Positions 1-8,487 of a stretch of 64,000 nucleotides of DNA are shown here, one piece after another; position 1 is the stretch's first letter, and every line of letters starts with the position of its first letter. This stretch comes from Bradyrhizobium guangzhouense (GTDB lineage: Bacteria > Pseudomonadota > Alphaproteobacteria > Rhizobiales > Xanthobacteraceae), in contig NZ_CP030053.1 in NCBI RefSeq assembly GCF_004114955.1, positions 6,324,001-6,388,000 of the forward strand, written 5' to 3'. Below the pieces are notes generated by a model. The model saw only the letters and a list, made by a program, of their open reading frames with translations, did no database searches and had not been told where the DNA came from. The position numbers and the translations under genes are program-made.

Positions 1-66
1 GTCAGTCTCCATCAACGCGGCACCATCGCAGCATATGGTGCGCTCAACGCAGCGGCATCGGCACTG

Positions 67-132
67 GGCTCCCTCTCCCGCTTGCGGGCCGCGACGAGCT
101 TCGCTCGCGCTGAGAGCGTTGGGGAGAGGGTG
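67..132. repeat. Intergenic palindromic repeat, CTCTCCC family
   Basis: CTCCCTCTCCCGC on the left pairs with GGGGAGAGGG on the right around a GC-rich middle. Related copies lie at 221-262, 1431-1594 and 14199-14227. Confidence 0.6.
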
Positions 133-220
133 CCTCCGCAACGGGACAATCCCCGGGAGGAAAGAACCCTCGCCGCGCAGGGACGTGCTCGGTAAATTCC
201 CGACAACCCCAACGCGGAGA

Positions 221-262
221 AACCCTCTCCCCAGCCCTCCCCCGCAAGCGGGGGAGGGAGCC
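221..262. repeat. Intergenic palindromic repeat, CTCTCCC family
   Basis: The core CCCTCCCCCGC-AA-GCGGGGGAGGG is a near-perfect hairpin. It belongs to the same family as the copy at 67-132. Confidence 0.6.
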
Positions 263-319
263 GACTGCCGCTGCCGCACCGTGCTCGATATGCGACGGCC
301 CCGCCGCCGGCGGCTCGCA

Positions 320-1330
320 TCATGACTGCCCTGCCCCGCGCGTCGCGACGTCCTCGGCGATGGCATTGACGGCCTTCGGATTGGTGACCATGCCCATGTG
401 GTTGACGCCGTCGATGATCTTGACGTCGATATCGGGCCTGATCGCCTGCACGACTTCGGCATATTTGGCCGAGATCATCATCTCGTCCTCGCCGCCGCCG
501 AAGATCGTCATCGGATGCGTCACCGCGGGCAGGTCGAGGCGATAGCCGTGCGTGGCGAAGTTGCGCATCAGGCGGTCGGAATAGGTGGCCGTCAGAATCC
601 GCTCCGAATTCGGCGGCACCGCGAAGGCGAGCACCGGAAGCTGCGAGCAGCAATCGATGCCGAGCTTGCGCAGCGCGGTGAGACCGAGGAAGCGCGGGAT
701 GTCGGGATTGGCCCAGCCGCCGGAATGCGCGACATTGGTCGGCGCGTCATAGCCGAGATAGGGCGCGACCAGGACAGTGCGGACGAACAGGTCCTGGATG
801 ATCGGCGTCGCAGCGATGCGCAGCGAGAAGCCGGCGCCGGCGGAATGGCCGATCAATGTCAGCGGCAGATCCGGCGCGCTCTTGCGGACATGGGCGACGA
901 AATCGACGAGGTCGTCCTCGAGTTGGCCGACATAGCCGATGTCGCCGCGCGTGCCCGAGGCACCATGGCCGCGGGTATCCAGCGCCCAGGTCTCGACGCC
1001 GTGCGCGGCCATGGCCGCGGTCAGCGCGTGGTTGACGGTGCCGGAGGAGCCGGACGAGCCATGGATGAAGATGGCACCGCGACCGGTGTCCGCGCCTTTC
1101 GCTAGATAGTGGCGGTAGCCGAGCCAGGTGCCGTCGCGGGCCTGGAAACGCTCCAGCGGCGGCAGGGTGGACCAGTCGATGCCTTTGACCGAGTCCGAGA
1201 CCGAGCGCATCTCCGCCGGCCGCTGCAGCGGCGTCGCGATCAGGGCAGTCAGGATCAGCGCCACGGCGCCGACCACGCACAGACCCCATTTGAGCAAGCC
1301 CAGCACCCCTCGCAGCAAAGGCATCACCAT
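320..1330 (-). CDS. Alpha/beta hydrolase with N-terminal membrane anchor
   Basis: A 336-residue serine hydrolase of unknown substrate, probably a lysophospholipase- or esterase-like enzyme. One hydrophobic segment (about residues 10-36) should anchor it in the inner membrane. The fold is shown by the oxyanion-type HGSSG near residue 91, the nucleophile elbow GHSAG (Ser163), a late Asp in GGGEDE and a His in GVNHMGM. I chose the ATG at 1330 because AGGGAG lies 8 nt upstream of it; another ATG eight codons earlier (1354) has no clear ribosome binding site. It stands alone between repeat-rich spacers, opposite to xseA. Confidence 0.8.
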   Translation of the reverse strand: MVMPLLRGVLGLLKWGLCVVGAVALILTALIATPLQRPAEMRSVSDSVKGIDWSTLPPLERFQARDGTWLGYRHYLAKGADTGRGAIFIHGSSGSSGTVNHALTAAMAAHGVETWALDTRGHGASGTRGDIGYVGQLEDDLVDFVAHVRKSAPDLPLTLIGHSAGAGFSLRIAATPIIQDLFVRTVLVAPYLGYDAPTNVAHSGGWANPDIPRFLGLTALRKLGIDCCSQLPVLAFAVPPNSERILTATYSDRLMRNFATHGYRLDLPAVTHPMTIFGGGEDEMMISAKYAEVVQAIRPDIDVKIIDGVNHMGMVTNPKAVNAIAEDVATRGAGQS

Positions 1331-1676
1331 GGTCGAACTCCCTGACTGAACCATCGATAGAGAACTCTATAAAGCAGAGTACTCTCCTATACAACCCCTA
1401 AATCGGGAGTTCGGAGCGCACCCAGAGCCCGGATCACCTCTCCCGCAGGGAGAGGTCGGATCGCATCGCAAGATGCGATCCGGGTGAGGGGATCCGGTGT
1501 CACTGGGTGCCGGCGCCCCCTCACCCGGATTGTCCTGGACGATGCTTCGCATCGCCAGGACAATCCGACCTCTCCCCGCTGGGGAGAGGTGAACCACGGA
1601 CAGCCGACCGAATCTCATTTCGTCGCGCTTATGGCGCTGGCTTGCGAAAATCCTTAACGTCGGGTCTGACCCCAAC
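1331..1676. other. Intergenic region between hydrolase and xseA
   Basis: The divergent promoters of the hydrolase and xseA must lie here. Most of the stretch (1431-1594) is a large compound palindromic repeat; no gene is seen. Confidence 0.6.
1431..1594. repeat. Long compound palindromic repeat
   Basis: Starts with CACCTCTCCCGC and ends with its counterpart GGGGAGAGGTG, and contains two internal hairpins (GGATCGCATC/GATGCGATCC and GTCCTGGACGATG-type arms). It can fold into one long stem and belongs to the CTCTCCC repeat family. Confidence 0.7.
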
Positions 1677-3314
1677 ATGCCGAATCGTTTGCTGATGCCG
1701 CCTGCGGAACCTCTTCACAACGCGCCTGAATTCACCGTTTCCGAGCTGTCCCAGTCCCTGAAGCGGACGGTGGAGGACACCTATGGCCATGTCCGGGTCC
1801 GCGGCGAGATCTCGGGCTTTCGCGGCGCCCATTCCTCCGGCCATTGCTATTTCGCGCTCAAGGACGAGAGCGCCAAGATCGAGGCGGTGATCTGGAAAGG
1901 CGTGCACGGCCGCATGCGCTTCAAGCCCCAGGAGGGGCTCGAGGTGATCGCGACGGGCAAGCTCACCACCTATCCGGGCTCGTCCAAGTATCAGATCGTC
2001 ATCGAGGCGCTGGAGCCCGCCGGCATCGGCGCGCTGATGGCGCTGATGGAGGAGCGCAAGAAGAAGCTCGCCGCCGAAGGCCTGTTCGACGAGGCGCGCA
2101 AGCAGCTCTTGCCCTGGCTCCCTGATGTGATCGGCGTGGTGACCTCGCCGACCGGCGCCGTGATCCGCGACATCCTGCATCGGCTGGAGGATCGCTTTCC
2201 CCGCCACGTGCTGGTGTGGCCGGTGAAGGTGCAGGGCGAAGGCTCGGCGGAGCAGGTCGCGGCCGCGATCCGCGGCTTCAACGCGCTGCCTGAAGGCGGC
2301 AGGATTCCGCGGCCCGACGTGCTGATCGTCGCGCGCGGCGGTGGCTCGCTGGAGGACCTCTGGTCGTTCAACGAGGAGATCGTGGTGCGCGCCGCGGCCG
2401 AGAGCATGATCCCGCTGATCTCGGCGGTGGGCCACGAGACGGACATCACGCTGATCGACTTCGTCGCGGACAAGCGCGCGCCGACGCCGACGGCGGCGGC
2501 CGAGATGGCGGTGCCGGTGCGCAGCGAATTGTTCGTCGAGGTCGCCGACCTCGGACGCCGGACCCACGCCTATTGGATGCGCGCCCAAGAAAGCCGCCGC
2601 AACGAATTGCGCGCCGCGGCACGCGCGCTGCCGTCGGCTGGCGATCTCCTCGCGATCCCGCGGCAGCGGCTGGATTCGGCAGGCTCCTCCCTGCCCCGCG
2701 GGCTCAAGGCCAACACGCATGCGCATTTCCGCAGGTTTACCGCGGCAGCTTCGAAGCTGACGCTGCGGGTGCTGCACGGCCAGATTTCGCAGGCGGGGCA
2801 CCGGCTCACGGTATCAGGCGAACGGCTCGGCCTGTCCGCGCGCGCGCTGCTGCGGCGGCGGCGCGACCGCTTCGCCGGGCTCGAGGTGCGTCTGCGCGCC
2901 TCAAAACTCTCCAATGCGCAGGTGCAGCGCAACGCGATTCTCCGCCAGCGCGAGCGCACGCAGCGGCTCTCCGAACGCGCGGGCCGCGCGCTGGTGACGT
3001 TGCTGCAGCGGCTCGATGCCCGCGTCGAGAACAGCGGCAAGCTGCTTTCCGCGCTGTCCTATCGCGGCGTGCTCGCCCGCGGCTTCGCGCTGGTGCGCGA
3101 TGAGGAAGGCCATCCGCTGCATTCGGCCGACAGCATCGGCCCGAACGCGCGGATCGCGATCGAGTTCGCGGATGGGCGCGTGGGCGCGACCGCGGATGCC
3201 GATCGGCCGGCGGCTGTGGCCAGGCGCGCGCCGGCGCAGCCGAAGCAGGCCGCGGAGACGAAGCCCGCGCCGAAGCGCGTGGCCAAGCCGGTGGATCAGG
3301 GCAGTTTGTTCTGA
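1677..3314 (+). CDS. xseA: Exodeoxyribonuclease VII large subunit
   Basis: A 545-residue catalytic subunit of the ATP-independent exonuclease VII, which degrades single-stranded DNA to oligonucleotides in recombination and mismatch repair. The N-terminal OB-fold (about 16-115, with VRGEISGF and the [12 protein letters not shown] strand) precedes the nuclease domain, which carries [12 protein letters not shown] (218-229) and AVGHETD (250-256). A long coiled region (about 290-440) and a basic Ala/Pro/Lys-rich tail follow. The length is slightly above the E. coli protein (456 residues), as is usual in rhizobia. The small subunit xseB is not nearby. The ATG at 1677 is the first start before the conserved region. 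Confidence 0.97.
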   Translation: MPNRLLMPPAEPLHNAPEFTVSELSQSLKRTVEDTYGHVRVRGEISGFRGAHSSGHCYFALKDESAKIEAVIWKGVHGRMRFKPQEGLEVIATGKLTTYPGSSKYQIVIEALEPAGIGALMALMEERKKKLAAEGLFDEARKQLLPWLPDVIGVVTSPTGAVIRDILHRLEDRFPRHVLVWPVKVQGEGSAEQVAAAIRGFNALPEGGRIPRPDVLIVARGGGSLEDLWSFNEEIVVRAAAESMIPLISAVGHETDITLIDFVADKRAPTPTAAAEMAVPVRSELFVEVADLGRRTHAYWMRAQESRRNELRAAARALPSAGDLLAIPRQRLDSAGSSLPRGLKANTHAHFRRFTAAASKLTLRVLHGQISQAGHRLTVSGERLGLSARALLRRRRDRFAGLEVRLRASKLSNAQVQRNAILRQRERTQRLSERAGRALVTLLQRLDARVENSGKLLSALSYRGVLARGFALVRDEEGHPLHSADSIGPNARIAIEFADGRVGATADADRPAAVARRAPAQPKQAAETKPAPKRVAKPVDQGSLF

Positions 3315-3341
3315 GGCGCGAGGGCGGCGCTCCGCTCTCGC

Positions 3342-3462
3342 TGTCATTCCCCGCCTTGTGCGCAATTGCGCACTGGAGCGGGGAATCCAGTACGCCGCGG
3401 CTTCTCGGTGACGCACAGCCGCCTCGGCGTACTGGATCGCCCGGTCAAGCCGGGCGATGACA
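3342..3462. repeat. Intergenic palindromic repeat, GTCATCGCCCGG family
   Basis: CTGTCATTCCCCGC...GGAATCCAGTACGCC is followed by the mirrored GGCGTACTGGATCGCCCGG and a final CCGGGCGATGACA. Related elements occur at 23721-23821 and 28081-28245. Such elements are common between Bradyrhizobium genes. Confidence 0.75.
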
Positions 3463-3496
3463 CCATCTTTGTGGAGGCAACTCGTCGTCCGCCCCC

Positions 3497-3646
3497 TCAG
3501 CGGCAGGACAATCCCGCGTCCATCGTGGTCCAGAAGCCGCAATGATCAGGCGCGAGCGGGGGCGAGCCGGCCTTGGCTTCGAACAGGAACACCGCGACGG
3601 TGAAGACCACCAGTGCGGAGGAGAAGATGAGGATGCGGTTGCGCAT
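3497..3646 (-). CDS. Small membrane-anchored hypothetical protein
   Basis: A 49-residue protein with an N-terminal hydrophobic segment (ILIFSSALVVFTVAVFLF) that reads as a signal anchor, followed by a short Cys-containing tail (HCGFWTTMDAGLSC). An upstream in-frame extension is possible but lacks membrane or signal logic, so the ATG at 3646 is preferred. It lies 65 bp downstream of the dienelactone-hydrolase-like gene on the same strand and could be cotranscribed. The function is unknown. Confidence 0.5.
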   Translation of the reverse strand: MRNRILIFSSALVVFTVAVFLFEAKAGSPPLAPDHCGFWTTMDAGLSCR

Positions 3647-3711
3647 GACAGATGCGTTTAGCCGACATCGTGGTCGAACTAAGGCGCCCGCTACGGCGTG
3701 GCGAGCCCGCG

Positions 3712-4542
3712 CTAGCGCGCCAGCCACTCCGCGACTTCCTTCTGCGATTCCGTGCGCGCCTCGGAATCGGTTCCGAGATGGCCGTGCTCGGGAACGGCGG
3801 CGTCGGTGCTGGAGGCGACCGCGTGCAGCGGCGTGTTGGCGCGGTCGAAATCGTGATAGGCGCCGGGATAGACCACGATGCGCGCGAGCGCGCTGCGGCC
3901 ATGCGCGCCGTCCACCATCTGGCGGCAGGCGGGCGGCGAGGAGACGTCGTCATTGGCGCCGATCAGCACCAGGGTCGGCACCCGCGTGCTCCAGCCGAGA
4001 CCGGCGGAGATCCGGCAATCCGGATAGAACGCAACAGCGGCGCGGAAATCCGGGCCGGCATCGCGCGCCACGGCTTGCGGCCGCACCGCCCAGAGCAGCG
4101 CGCTGGCGCCGTTGGCCCAGCCGATCAGGCTGACGCGGTTGCGCGCCACCCAGGCCTGCTTCATCAGCCAGGCGCGCGAGGCCGCGATGTCGGTGACGCG
4201 CTCGCGCCGCGCCTTGACGTGGATCTCCTTGACGCGGCATTGCGGGCCGAGCTCGCGCGAGCCGTAACTATCCGGCAGCAGCACGGCATTGCCTGATTTG
4301 AGCAAGCGCTCGGCCCAGTCGCGATAGCGCGGCTGGACGGAATCGGCGCGGCTGCCGAGGCCGCCGCAGCCATGCAGCGCGATCACGGTGGGGAATGGGC
4401 CCGCCCCTTCCGGCTTGAACAGCTGCGCATGCAGGACGCCTGACGACAGCGGAATCTCGACCGCCTGCGGCGCGGGCGCCGGCGCGGCCTGCGCGGCCGA
4501 CATCAGCAGTACTGGGAACAGGGCGGGAGTTACGAAGCGCAT
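3712..4542 (-). CDS. Dienelactone-hydrolase family protein lacking the nucleophile
   Basis: A 276-residue secreted alpha/beta hydrolase of the dienelactone hydrolase type. The mature region follows a signal peptide ending near AQAAPAP. Family landmarks are ALHGCGGLG (oxyanion region), the Asp in IGANDDVSS and the His in YPGAYHDFD. The nucleophile elbow, however, reads G-W-A-N-G: the residue that is Cys or Ser in active members is Ala143 (codon GCC at 4114-4116). It may be inactive or binding-only unless another residue substitutes. The ATG at 4542 is chosen because it starts the signal peptide; an upstream extension to 4611 is not needed. Confidence 0.75.
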   Translation of the reverse strand: MRFVTPALFPVLLMSAAQAAPAPAPQAVEIPLSSGVLHAQLFKPEGAGPFPTVIALHGCGGLGSRADSVQPRYRDWAERLLKSGNAVLLPDSYGSRELGPQCRVKEIHVKARRERVTDIAASRAWLMKQAWVARNRVSLIGWANGASALLWAVRPQAVARDAGPDFRAAVAFYPDCRISAGLGWSTRVPTLVLIGANDDVSSPPACRQMVDGAHGRSALARIVVYPGAYHDFDRANTPLHAVASSTDAAVPEHGHLGTDSEARTESQKEVAEWLAR

Positions 4543-4710
4543 CGGATTCCGTCGCAGGAGGTGCCGCACTGAAACAAGCACTATCACGCGCAAACGGTTG
4601 CAAAACATCACAAACCGGTGGGTTTAACGGGCGGACAAGCCACCCTATCTATGTTACATTCAGTCCAACACATCGTGCCCTGCAGGGGCGTCCCACGGAG
4701 ACTTTCGACC

Positions 4711-4932
4711 GTGCTGAACAAGTTCGGCCCCTCGGGCCATGGCGAAGCCCAGGTGCAATATCTCGACGGCGATTTCCGCGTGATCTCGCCGGGGACCTTC
4801 GTGCGCTGCGCCATATCGGACGTGCGGATCCCGCTCGACGAATTGAAGTACTGGAGCGTGGATTTGCAGGAAGCCTATGCCACGCCGGCCGCCGTGCTGA
4901 CGCGGCATTTTCCGAACGCGCCGAAGCCGTGA
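4711..4932 (+). CDS. DUF2093 family protein
   Basis: A 73-residue protein matching the alphaproteobacterial DUF2093 family by its core LNKFGPSGHGEA, YLDGDFRVISPGTFVRCA and IPLDELKYWSVDLQEAY. The function is unknown; the compact fold with a conserved Cys may be a small regulatory or metal-binding domain. The GTG at 4711 is chosen because CGGAGA lies about 9 nt upstream and the family begins at this point; the frame is open further upstream but that part is not conserved. Confidence 0.8.
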   Translation: MLNKFGPSGHGEAQVQYLDGDFRVISPGTFVRCAISDVRIPLDELKYWSVDLQEAYATPAAVLTRHFPNAPKP

Positions 4933-4984
4933 TCTCGTAGCAATAGATGGCCGGCGATGAATGTCGGCTGAACGGTGATGTGCC

Positions 4985-5124
4985 GTAGGGTGGGTTAGCC
5001 GCGCAGATGCGCGACGCGCGTCTGTGAGGCGTAACCCACCATGCTTCAGCGAATGCAGGACGAAGTTGGTGGGTTACGCCCCGCCACTGCGCTTCGCGCA
5101 GTCGCAGGGCTAATCCACCCTACG
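4985..5124. repeat. Intergenic palindromic repeat, GGTGGGTTA family
   Basis: GTAGGGTGGGTTAGCC and the late TAATCCACCCTAC form the outer arms; GTAACCCACC and GGTGGGTTACGC form the inner arms. A related element is at 11490-11599. It separates the DUF2093 gene from lpxK, which are convergent, and may act as a shared transcript end. Confidence 0.75.
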
Positions 5125-5127
5125 CGA

Positions 5128-6144
5128 TCATCGCTTGCTGAACCGGCGCTCGCGGGCCTTGTAGAGGTGGTCGGTGATCAGTTGCTTCAATTTGGCCGGA
5201 TCGTCGAATTCGAGCGTGACCTTGAACGGCACGATGCCATCGGGCACGCCCTCGGTGCCGCGCAGGCGCGCGAGATCCTTTTCCGTCGTCACCAGGGTGA
5301 GCTGCTCGGCTTTCGCCTCCGCCGCGAGCGCGGCGAGCTCCGCTTGCGAAAACATGTGATGATCGGCGAAGGGGCGCGTGCGCGCGACCTCGATGCCGCC
5401 AGCCCGAAGCGTGCGGAAGAAGCGCTCGGGATCGCCGATGCCGGCGAAGGCGAGAACCTTTTTGCCAGAGAGTTGCGCGAGTGAGGCCGCATCCGGCTTC
5501 AGGCGCGCGCGCAGCTCGGGCTTGTTGCGCTTGGCAAGCTCCGCCGCGACATCGTTGGCGGCGCGGCCGTCGCCGATCAGCACCAGCGCGTCGGTGCGCG
5601 CGAGCTGTGGCTTGAGCGGCGCACGGAGAGGGCCGGCCGGAAACACACGGCCATTGCCGAGGCCGCGCTCGCTGTCGATCACGATCAGCGAAGCGTCCTT
5701 CAGCAGTTTCGGATTCTGGAAACCGTCGTCCATCAGGATCACGCTGGCACCTTGCGACTTCGCCAGCGCGACGCCGTCGATGCGATCGCGTGCGACGGCG
5801 ACGGGCACGTCGCGCACCATCATCAACGGCTCGTCGCCGACATCGGCCGCGGTGTGACTGTTACGATCGACCATGACCGGGCCCTTGCGGCGCCCGCCAT
5901 AACCGCGGCTGAGCACCACAGGCGTCTCGCCGAGCTCGCGCAGCAGTTTCGTCAGCGCCAGCACGGTCGGCGTTTTGCCGGCGCCGCCGACATGGTAATT
6001 GCCGACGCAGAGCACGGGGATGCCGGCGTCAAAACCCTCGCGTGCCATGCGGTGCGCGGCGATGGCGCCATAGAGCGCGCCCAACGGGCTGAGCAGATGC
6101 GACTTCGGGGAACGCGGCCGGTACCAGAAGGCCGGCTCACGCAT
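5128..6144 (-). CDS. lpxK: Tetraacyldisaccharide 4'-kinase
   Basis: A 338-residue inner-membrane kinase that adds the 4'-phosphate to the lipid A disaccharide. An N-terminal hydrophobic helix (about 17-31) precedes the Walker A loop GNYHVGGAGKTPT (48-60); SRGYGG (79-84) and MDDGFQN (139-145) follow, all classic LpxK motifs. Its ATG overlaps the end of waaA by 8 nt, so the two are translationally coupled, consistent with the shared late lipid A/Kdo pathway. Last gene of the envelope cluster; a palindromic repeat lies directly downstream. Confidence 0.97.
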   Translation of the reverse strand: MREPAFWYRPRSPKSHLLSPLGALYGAIAAHRMAREGFDAGIPVLCVGNYHVGGAGKTPTVLALTKLLRELGETPVVLSRGYGGRRKGPVMVDRNSHTAADVGDEPLMMVRDVPVAVARDRIDGVALAKSQGASVILMDDGFQNPKLLKDASLIVIDSERGLGNGRVFPAGPLRAPLKPQLARTDALVLIGDGRAANDVAAELAKRNKPELRARLKPDAASLAQLSGKKVLAFAGIGDPERFFRTLRAGGIEVARTRPFADHHMFSQAELAALAAEAKAEQLTLVTTEKDLARLRGTEGVPDGIVPFKVTLEFDDPAKLKQLITDHLYKARERRFSKR

Positions 6145-7465
6145 TGGCGGCTCCCATCTCGATCCGCAGCTGCATCAGATACGGCTCGAGCGCCGTCATG
6201 GTGCGATCGAGCGCGCCGCCGAGCTCCTCGACGACGCCCGATCCCGCGCGCTGCATCTTGTCGCGTAACGTTGGCTCGGCCAGCAACAGGCCGAGCTGCT
6301 TCGTCAGCGCCTCCTGCGTATCGGCCTGGCGCGCGCCGCCGCTCCCGTCGAGCGCCGCATAGACATCGGCGAAATTGAACACGTGCGGACCGTGAACGAT
6401 GGCCGCCCCCAGCTTGATCGCCTCGATCGGATTCTGTCCGCCATGGCGGATCAGCGATCCGCCCATGAAGACGACAGGCGAGAGACGATAGAACAGGCCG
6501 AGCTCGCCCATGGTGTCGGCGACATAGACATCGGTCGTGGCCGCCAGCGGCTCGTCGCGCGAGCGGAGCGCCGGCTTCAGGCCCGACGCCGTGACCAGAC
6601 CTGCGATCGACGAGCCGCGATTCGGATGCCGCGGCACGATCACGGTAAGGAGCTGCGGGAAGTGACCCACGAGGCTGCGATGCGCCGCGACCAGCATCTC
6701 GTCCTCGCCGGGATGGGTCGAGGCGGCGACGATGATCGGCCGGCCGCGCGTCATCGTCATCAGCCGTTCGAGCTTGGCGGGATCGGCCGGCGGCGCCGGC
6801 ACGTCGAGCTTGAGATTACCCGTGGTGACGACGTCACGGCCGCCGAGCGCAGAGAAGCGTTCGGCATCGATCTTCGACTGCGCGAGGCAGATGTCGAAGC
6901 GCGACAGCAGCGCCGAGATGGTGCCATGCATCCGCCGCCAGCGCGGGAAGGAGCGCGGCGACATCCGCCCGTTGATCAGCACCATCGGCACCCGGCGCGA
7001 CGCGCCCGCCAGGATCAAATTCGGCCACAGGTCCGACTCGATGAACAGCGCCAGCGACGGCTTCCAATGATCGAGGAAGCGCGCGACGTAGCGCGGGGAA
7101 TCATACGGCACGTATTGATGGATGACGTCGGGCGGGAAGCGCTTTGCCACGACGGCCGCCGAGGTGACCGTGCCCGACGTGAGCAGGATGCGCAAATTGA
7201 GATCGCGCAGGCGCTCGATCAGCGCCGCCGCAGCCAGCACCTCGCCGACGCTGGCGCCGTGGATCCAGACCAGCGGGCCATGGGGACGCACGTCCCGGCT
7301 GAGCCCACGCCGCTCGCCGACGCGCGCGGGATCCTCCTTGCCCTGCTTCAGCCGCCGCTTGATCAGCGCAGGCGCGAGCGGCACGAGGCTGGTTGCCAGC
7401 CGCCGATACATCCGCAGCGTCATCGGCAGGGACTTCGGGGCCGCATGGGGCAGCGAGCTAGCCAT
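6137..7465 (-). CDS. waaA: 3-deoxy-D-manno-octulosonic acid (Kdo) transferase
   Basis: Transfers Kdo from CMP-Kdo to lipid IVA at the cytoplasmic face of the inner membrane. The N-terminal membrane helix region is followed by WIHGASVGE, whose Glu (about residue 75) is the family catalytic base; LWPNLILAG, PRHPNRG and the GGSLIRHGGQNPIEA donor site follow. The start is uncertain: the ATG at 7465 overlaps the upstream stop codon by 8 nt; ATGs at 7477 (with GAGGG upstream) and 7423 (which fits the E. coli N-terminus best) are alternatives. About 442 residues from the chosen start. Confidence 0.95.
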   Translation of the reverse strand: MASSLPHAAPKSLPMTLRMYRRLATSLVPLAPALIKRRLKQGKEDPARVGERRGLSRDVRPHGPLVWIHGASVGEVLAAAALIERLRDLNLRILLTSGTVTSAAVVAKRFPPDVIHQYVPYDSPRYVARFLDHWKPSLALFIESDLWPNLILAGASRRVPMVLINGRMSPRSFPRWRRMHGTISALLSRFDICLAQSKIDAERFSALGGRDVVTTGNLKLDVPAPPADPAKLERLMTMTRGRPIIVAASTHPGEDEMLVAAHRSLVGHFPQLLTVIVPRHPNRGSSIAGLVTASGLKPALRSRDEPLAATTDVYVADTMGELGLFYRLSPVVFMGGSLIRHGGQNPIEAIKLGAAIVHGPHVFNFADVYAALDGSGGARQADTQEALTKQLGLLLAEPTLRDKMQRAGSGVVEELGGALDRTMTALEPYLMQLRIEMGAANA

Positions 7466-8183
7466 CTGCAGGCCCATCCTGAGGCCCTCGGCGGCCGAGC
7501 TGTGCATAGGCGCGGCGTGTGGCTTCGTTCAGCGTGTCTTCCAGATCCTGCCGCAGCTCTTCCATCTTCGCGGCGTCGGCGTCCGCGGGCACGTGGATTT
7601 CCTTGATGCCGACCAGCGCGCCCCGGCCGAACGGCAGGTTGATGGTGGTGCGATCCCAGTTCTTGAGCCTGATAAAGCGGCTGGTCGCCATCGCAAAAGG
7701 CATGATCGGCCGCCCCGATTCCCGCGCGAGCATGATGATGCCGAGGCCGGCCACGCGCGAACGCTTGGGCACATCGGCGGTCAACGCGACATTACAACCG
7801 TCTTGAAGCGTGTACACCATTTCCCTGAAGGCGCCGACACCGCCCTTGCGGTGGAACGCGCCGCCATGATCCCCTGATCCCCTGATGGTGCCGATGCCGA
7901 GCCGCTCGGCGGCAACCGCATTGAACTCGCCGTCGCGGTGGCGGGAGATCAGCACCTTGGCCCGGTAAGAATCCTTGTTCTTGATGAACGGGGTGAGGAA
8001 ATGCTGGCCGTGCCAGAACGCGAAAATCGCCGGCATATGCGGCTCGACGCGCTCATAGACGTCGGGCGGATCGAACGTGAAGGCGTTGGTCCGCCAGACC
8101 AGGCGCAGATATTCGGCCGCCAGGACCCCGACGGCACGCTGAAACCAGCTGCTTCGCAGCGTATTGCGAAGCAGTTTTTTCAA
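7458..8183 (-). CDS. DUF374 lysophospholipid acyltransferase family protein
   Basis: A 241-residue membrane-associated acyltransferase-like protein. AFWHGQHFL (about 55-63) supplies the family His, and SRHRDGEF plus the GTIRGSG stretch complete the DUF374 signature. The substrate is not known; its place between DUF4170 and waaA suggests lipid A or lipid-precursor acylation. The start codon is TTG at 8183, overlapping the TGA of the preceding gene as TTGA, an arrangement for termination-reinitiation. The end overlaps waaA. Confidence 0.85.
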   Translation of the reverse strand: MKKLLRNTLRSSWFQRAVGVLAAEYLRLVWRTNAFTFDPPDVYERVEPHMPAIFAFWHGQHFLTPFIKNKDSYRAKVLISRHRDGEFNAVAAERLGIGTIRGSGDHGGAFHRKGGVGAFREMVYTLQDGCNVALTADVPKRSRVAGLGIIMLARESGRPIMPFAMATSRFIRLKNWDRTTINLPFGRGALVGIKEIHVPADADAAKMEELRQDLEDTLNEATRRAYAQLGRRGPQDGPADG

Positions 8184-8425
8184 CGTGCCTTCGTTTCTTG
8201 ATTTGGGTCGAGCAGACGGTGGAGATGGACGATGAAATAGCGCATCTGCGCGTTGTCGACCGTGCTCTGCGCCTTCGCGCGCCAGGCGGCATGAGCGGAC
8301 GCGTAGTTCGGGTAGAGGCCGACGATCTCGACGTCGTCGAGGTTCTTGAAGGTGTTGTGCTCGAGGTCGAGCAGCTCACCGCCGATCACGAGGTGAAGCA
8401 GTTGTTGCGGGGCACTATCTGACAT
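8180..8425 (-). CDS. DUF4170 family protein
   Basis: An 81-residue soluble protein of the alphaproteobacterial DUF4170 family (LVIGGELLDLEHNTF, VGLYPNYASAHAAWRAKAQ, YFIVHLHRLLDP). The function is unknown; conserved linkage with waaA/lpxK in this clade and the TTGA coupling to the acyltransferase suggest an accessory role in lipid A assembly. The ATG at 8425 has TTAGGAACC upstream; the longer open frame to 8470 is not supported. Confidence 0.8.
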   Translation of the reverse strand: MSDSAPQQLLHLVIGGELLDLEHNTFKNLDDVEIVGLYPNYASAHAAWRAKAQSTVDNAQMRYFIVHLHRLLDPNQETKAR

Positions 8426-8487
8426 GGGTTCGGTTCCTAACAGGCTGCCCGGCAAAGCAGTGGTCGACAAGCACGCCGACGGGCGCT

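Larger units (their letters stand above)
1..319. other. Non-coding edge region with palindromic repeats
   Basis: No convincing gene is visible here. The stretch is dominated by two copies of a CTCTCCC/GGGAGAG palindromic repeat (about 67-132 and 221-262) that reads through all frames without stops and so produces spurious open frames. The gene to the left, if any, lies outside the window. Confidence 0.6.

Noticed and set aside
1629..2801. Long minus-strand open frame opposite xseA
   Set aside because: Fully antisense to a confident gene, Arg/His/Gly-rich with no domain; a by-product of high GC content.
6383..7606. Plus-strand open frame opposite waaA
   Set aside because: Antisense shadow, composition Arg/Asp/Gln-rich, no signal or family.
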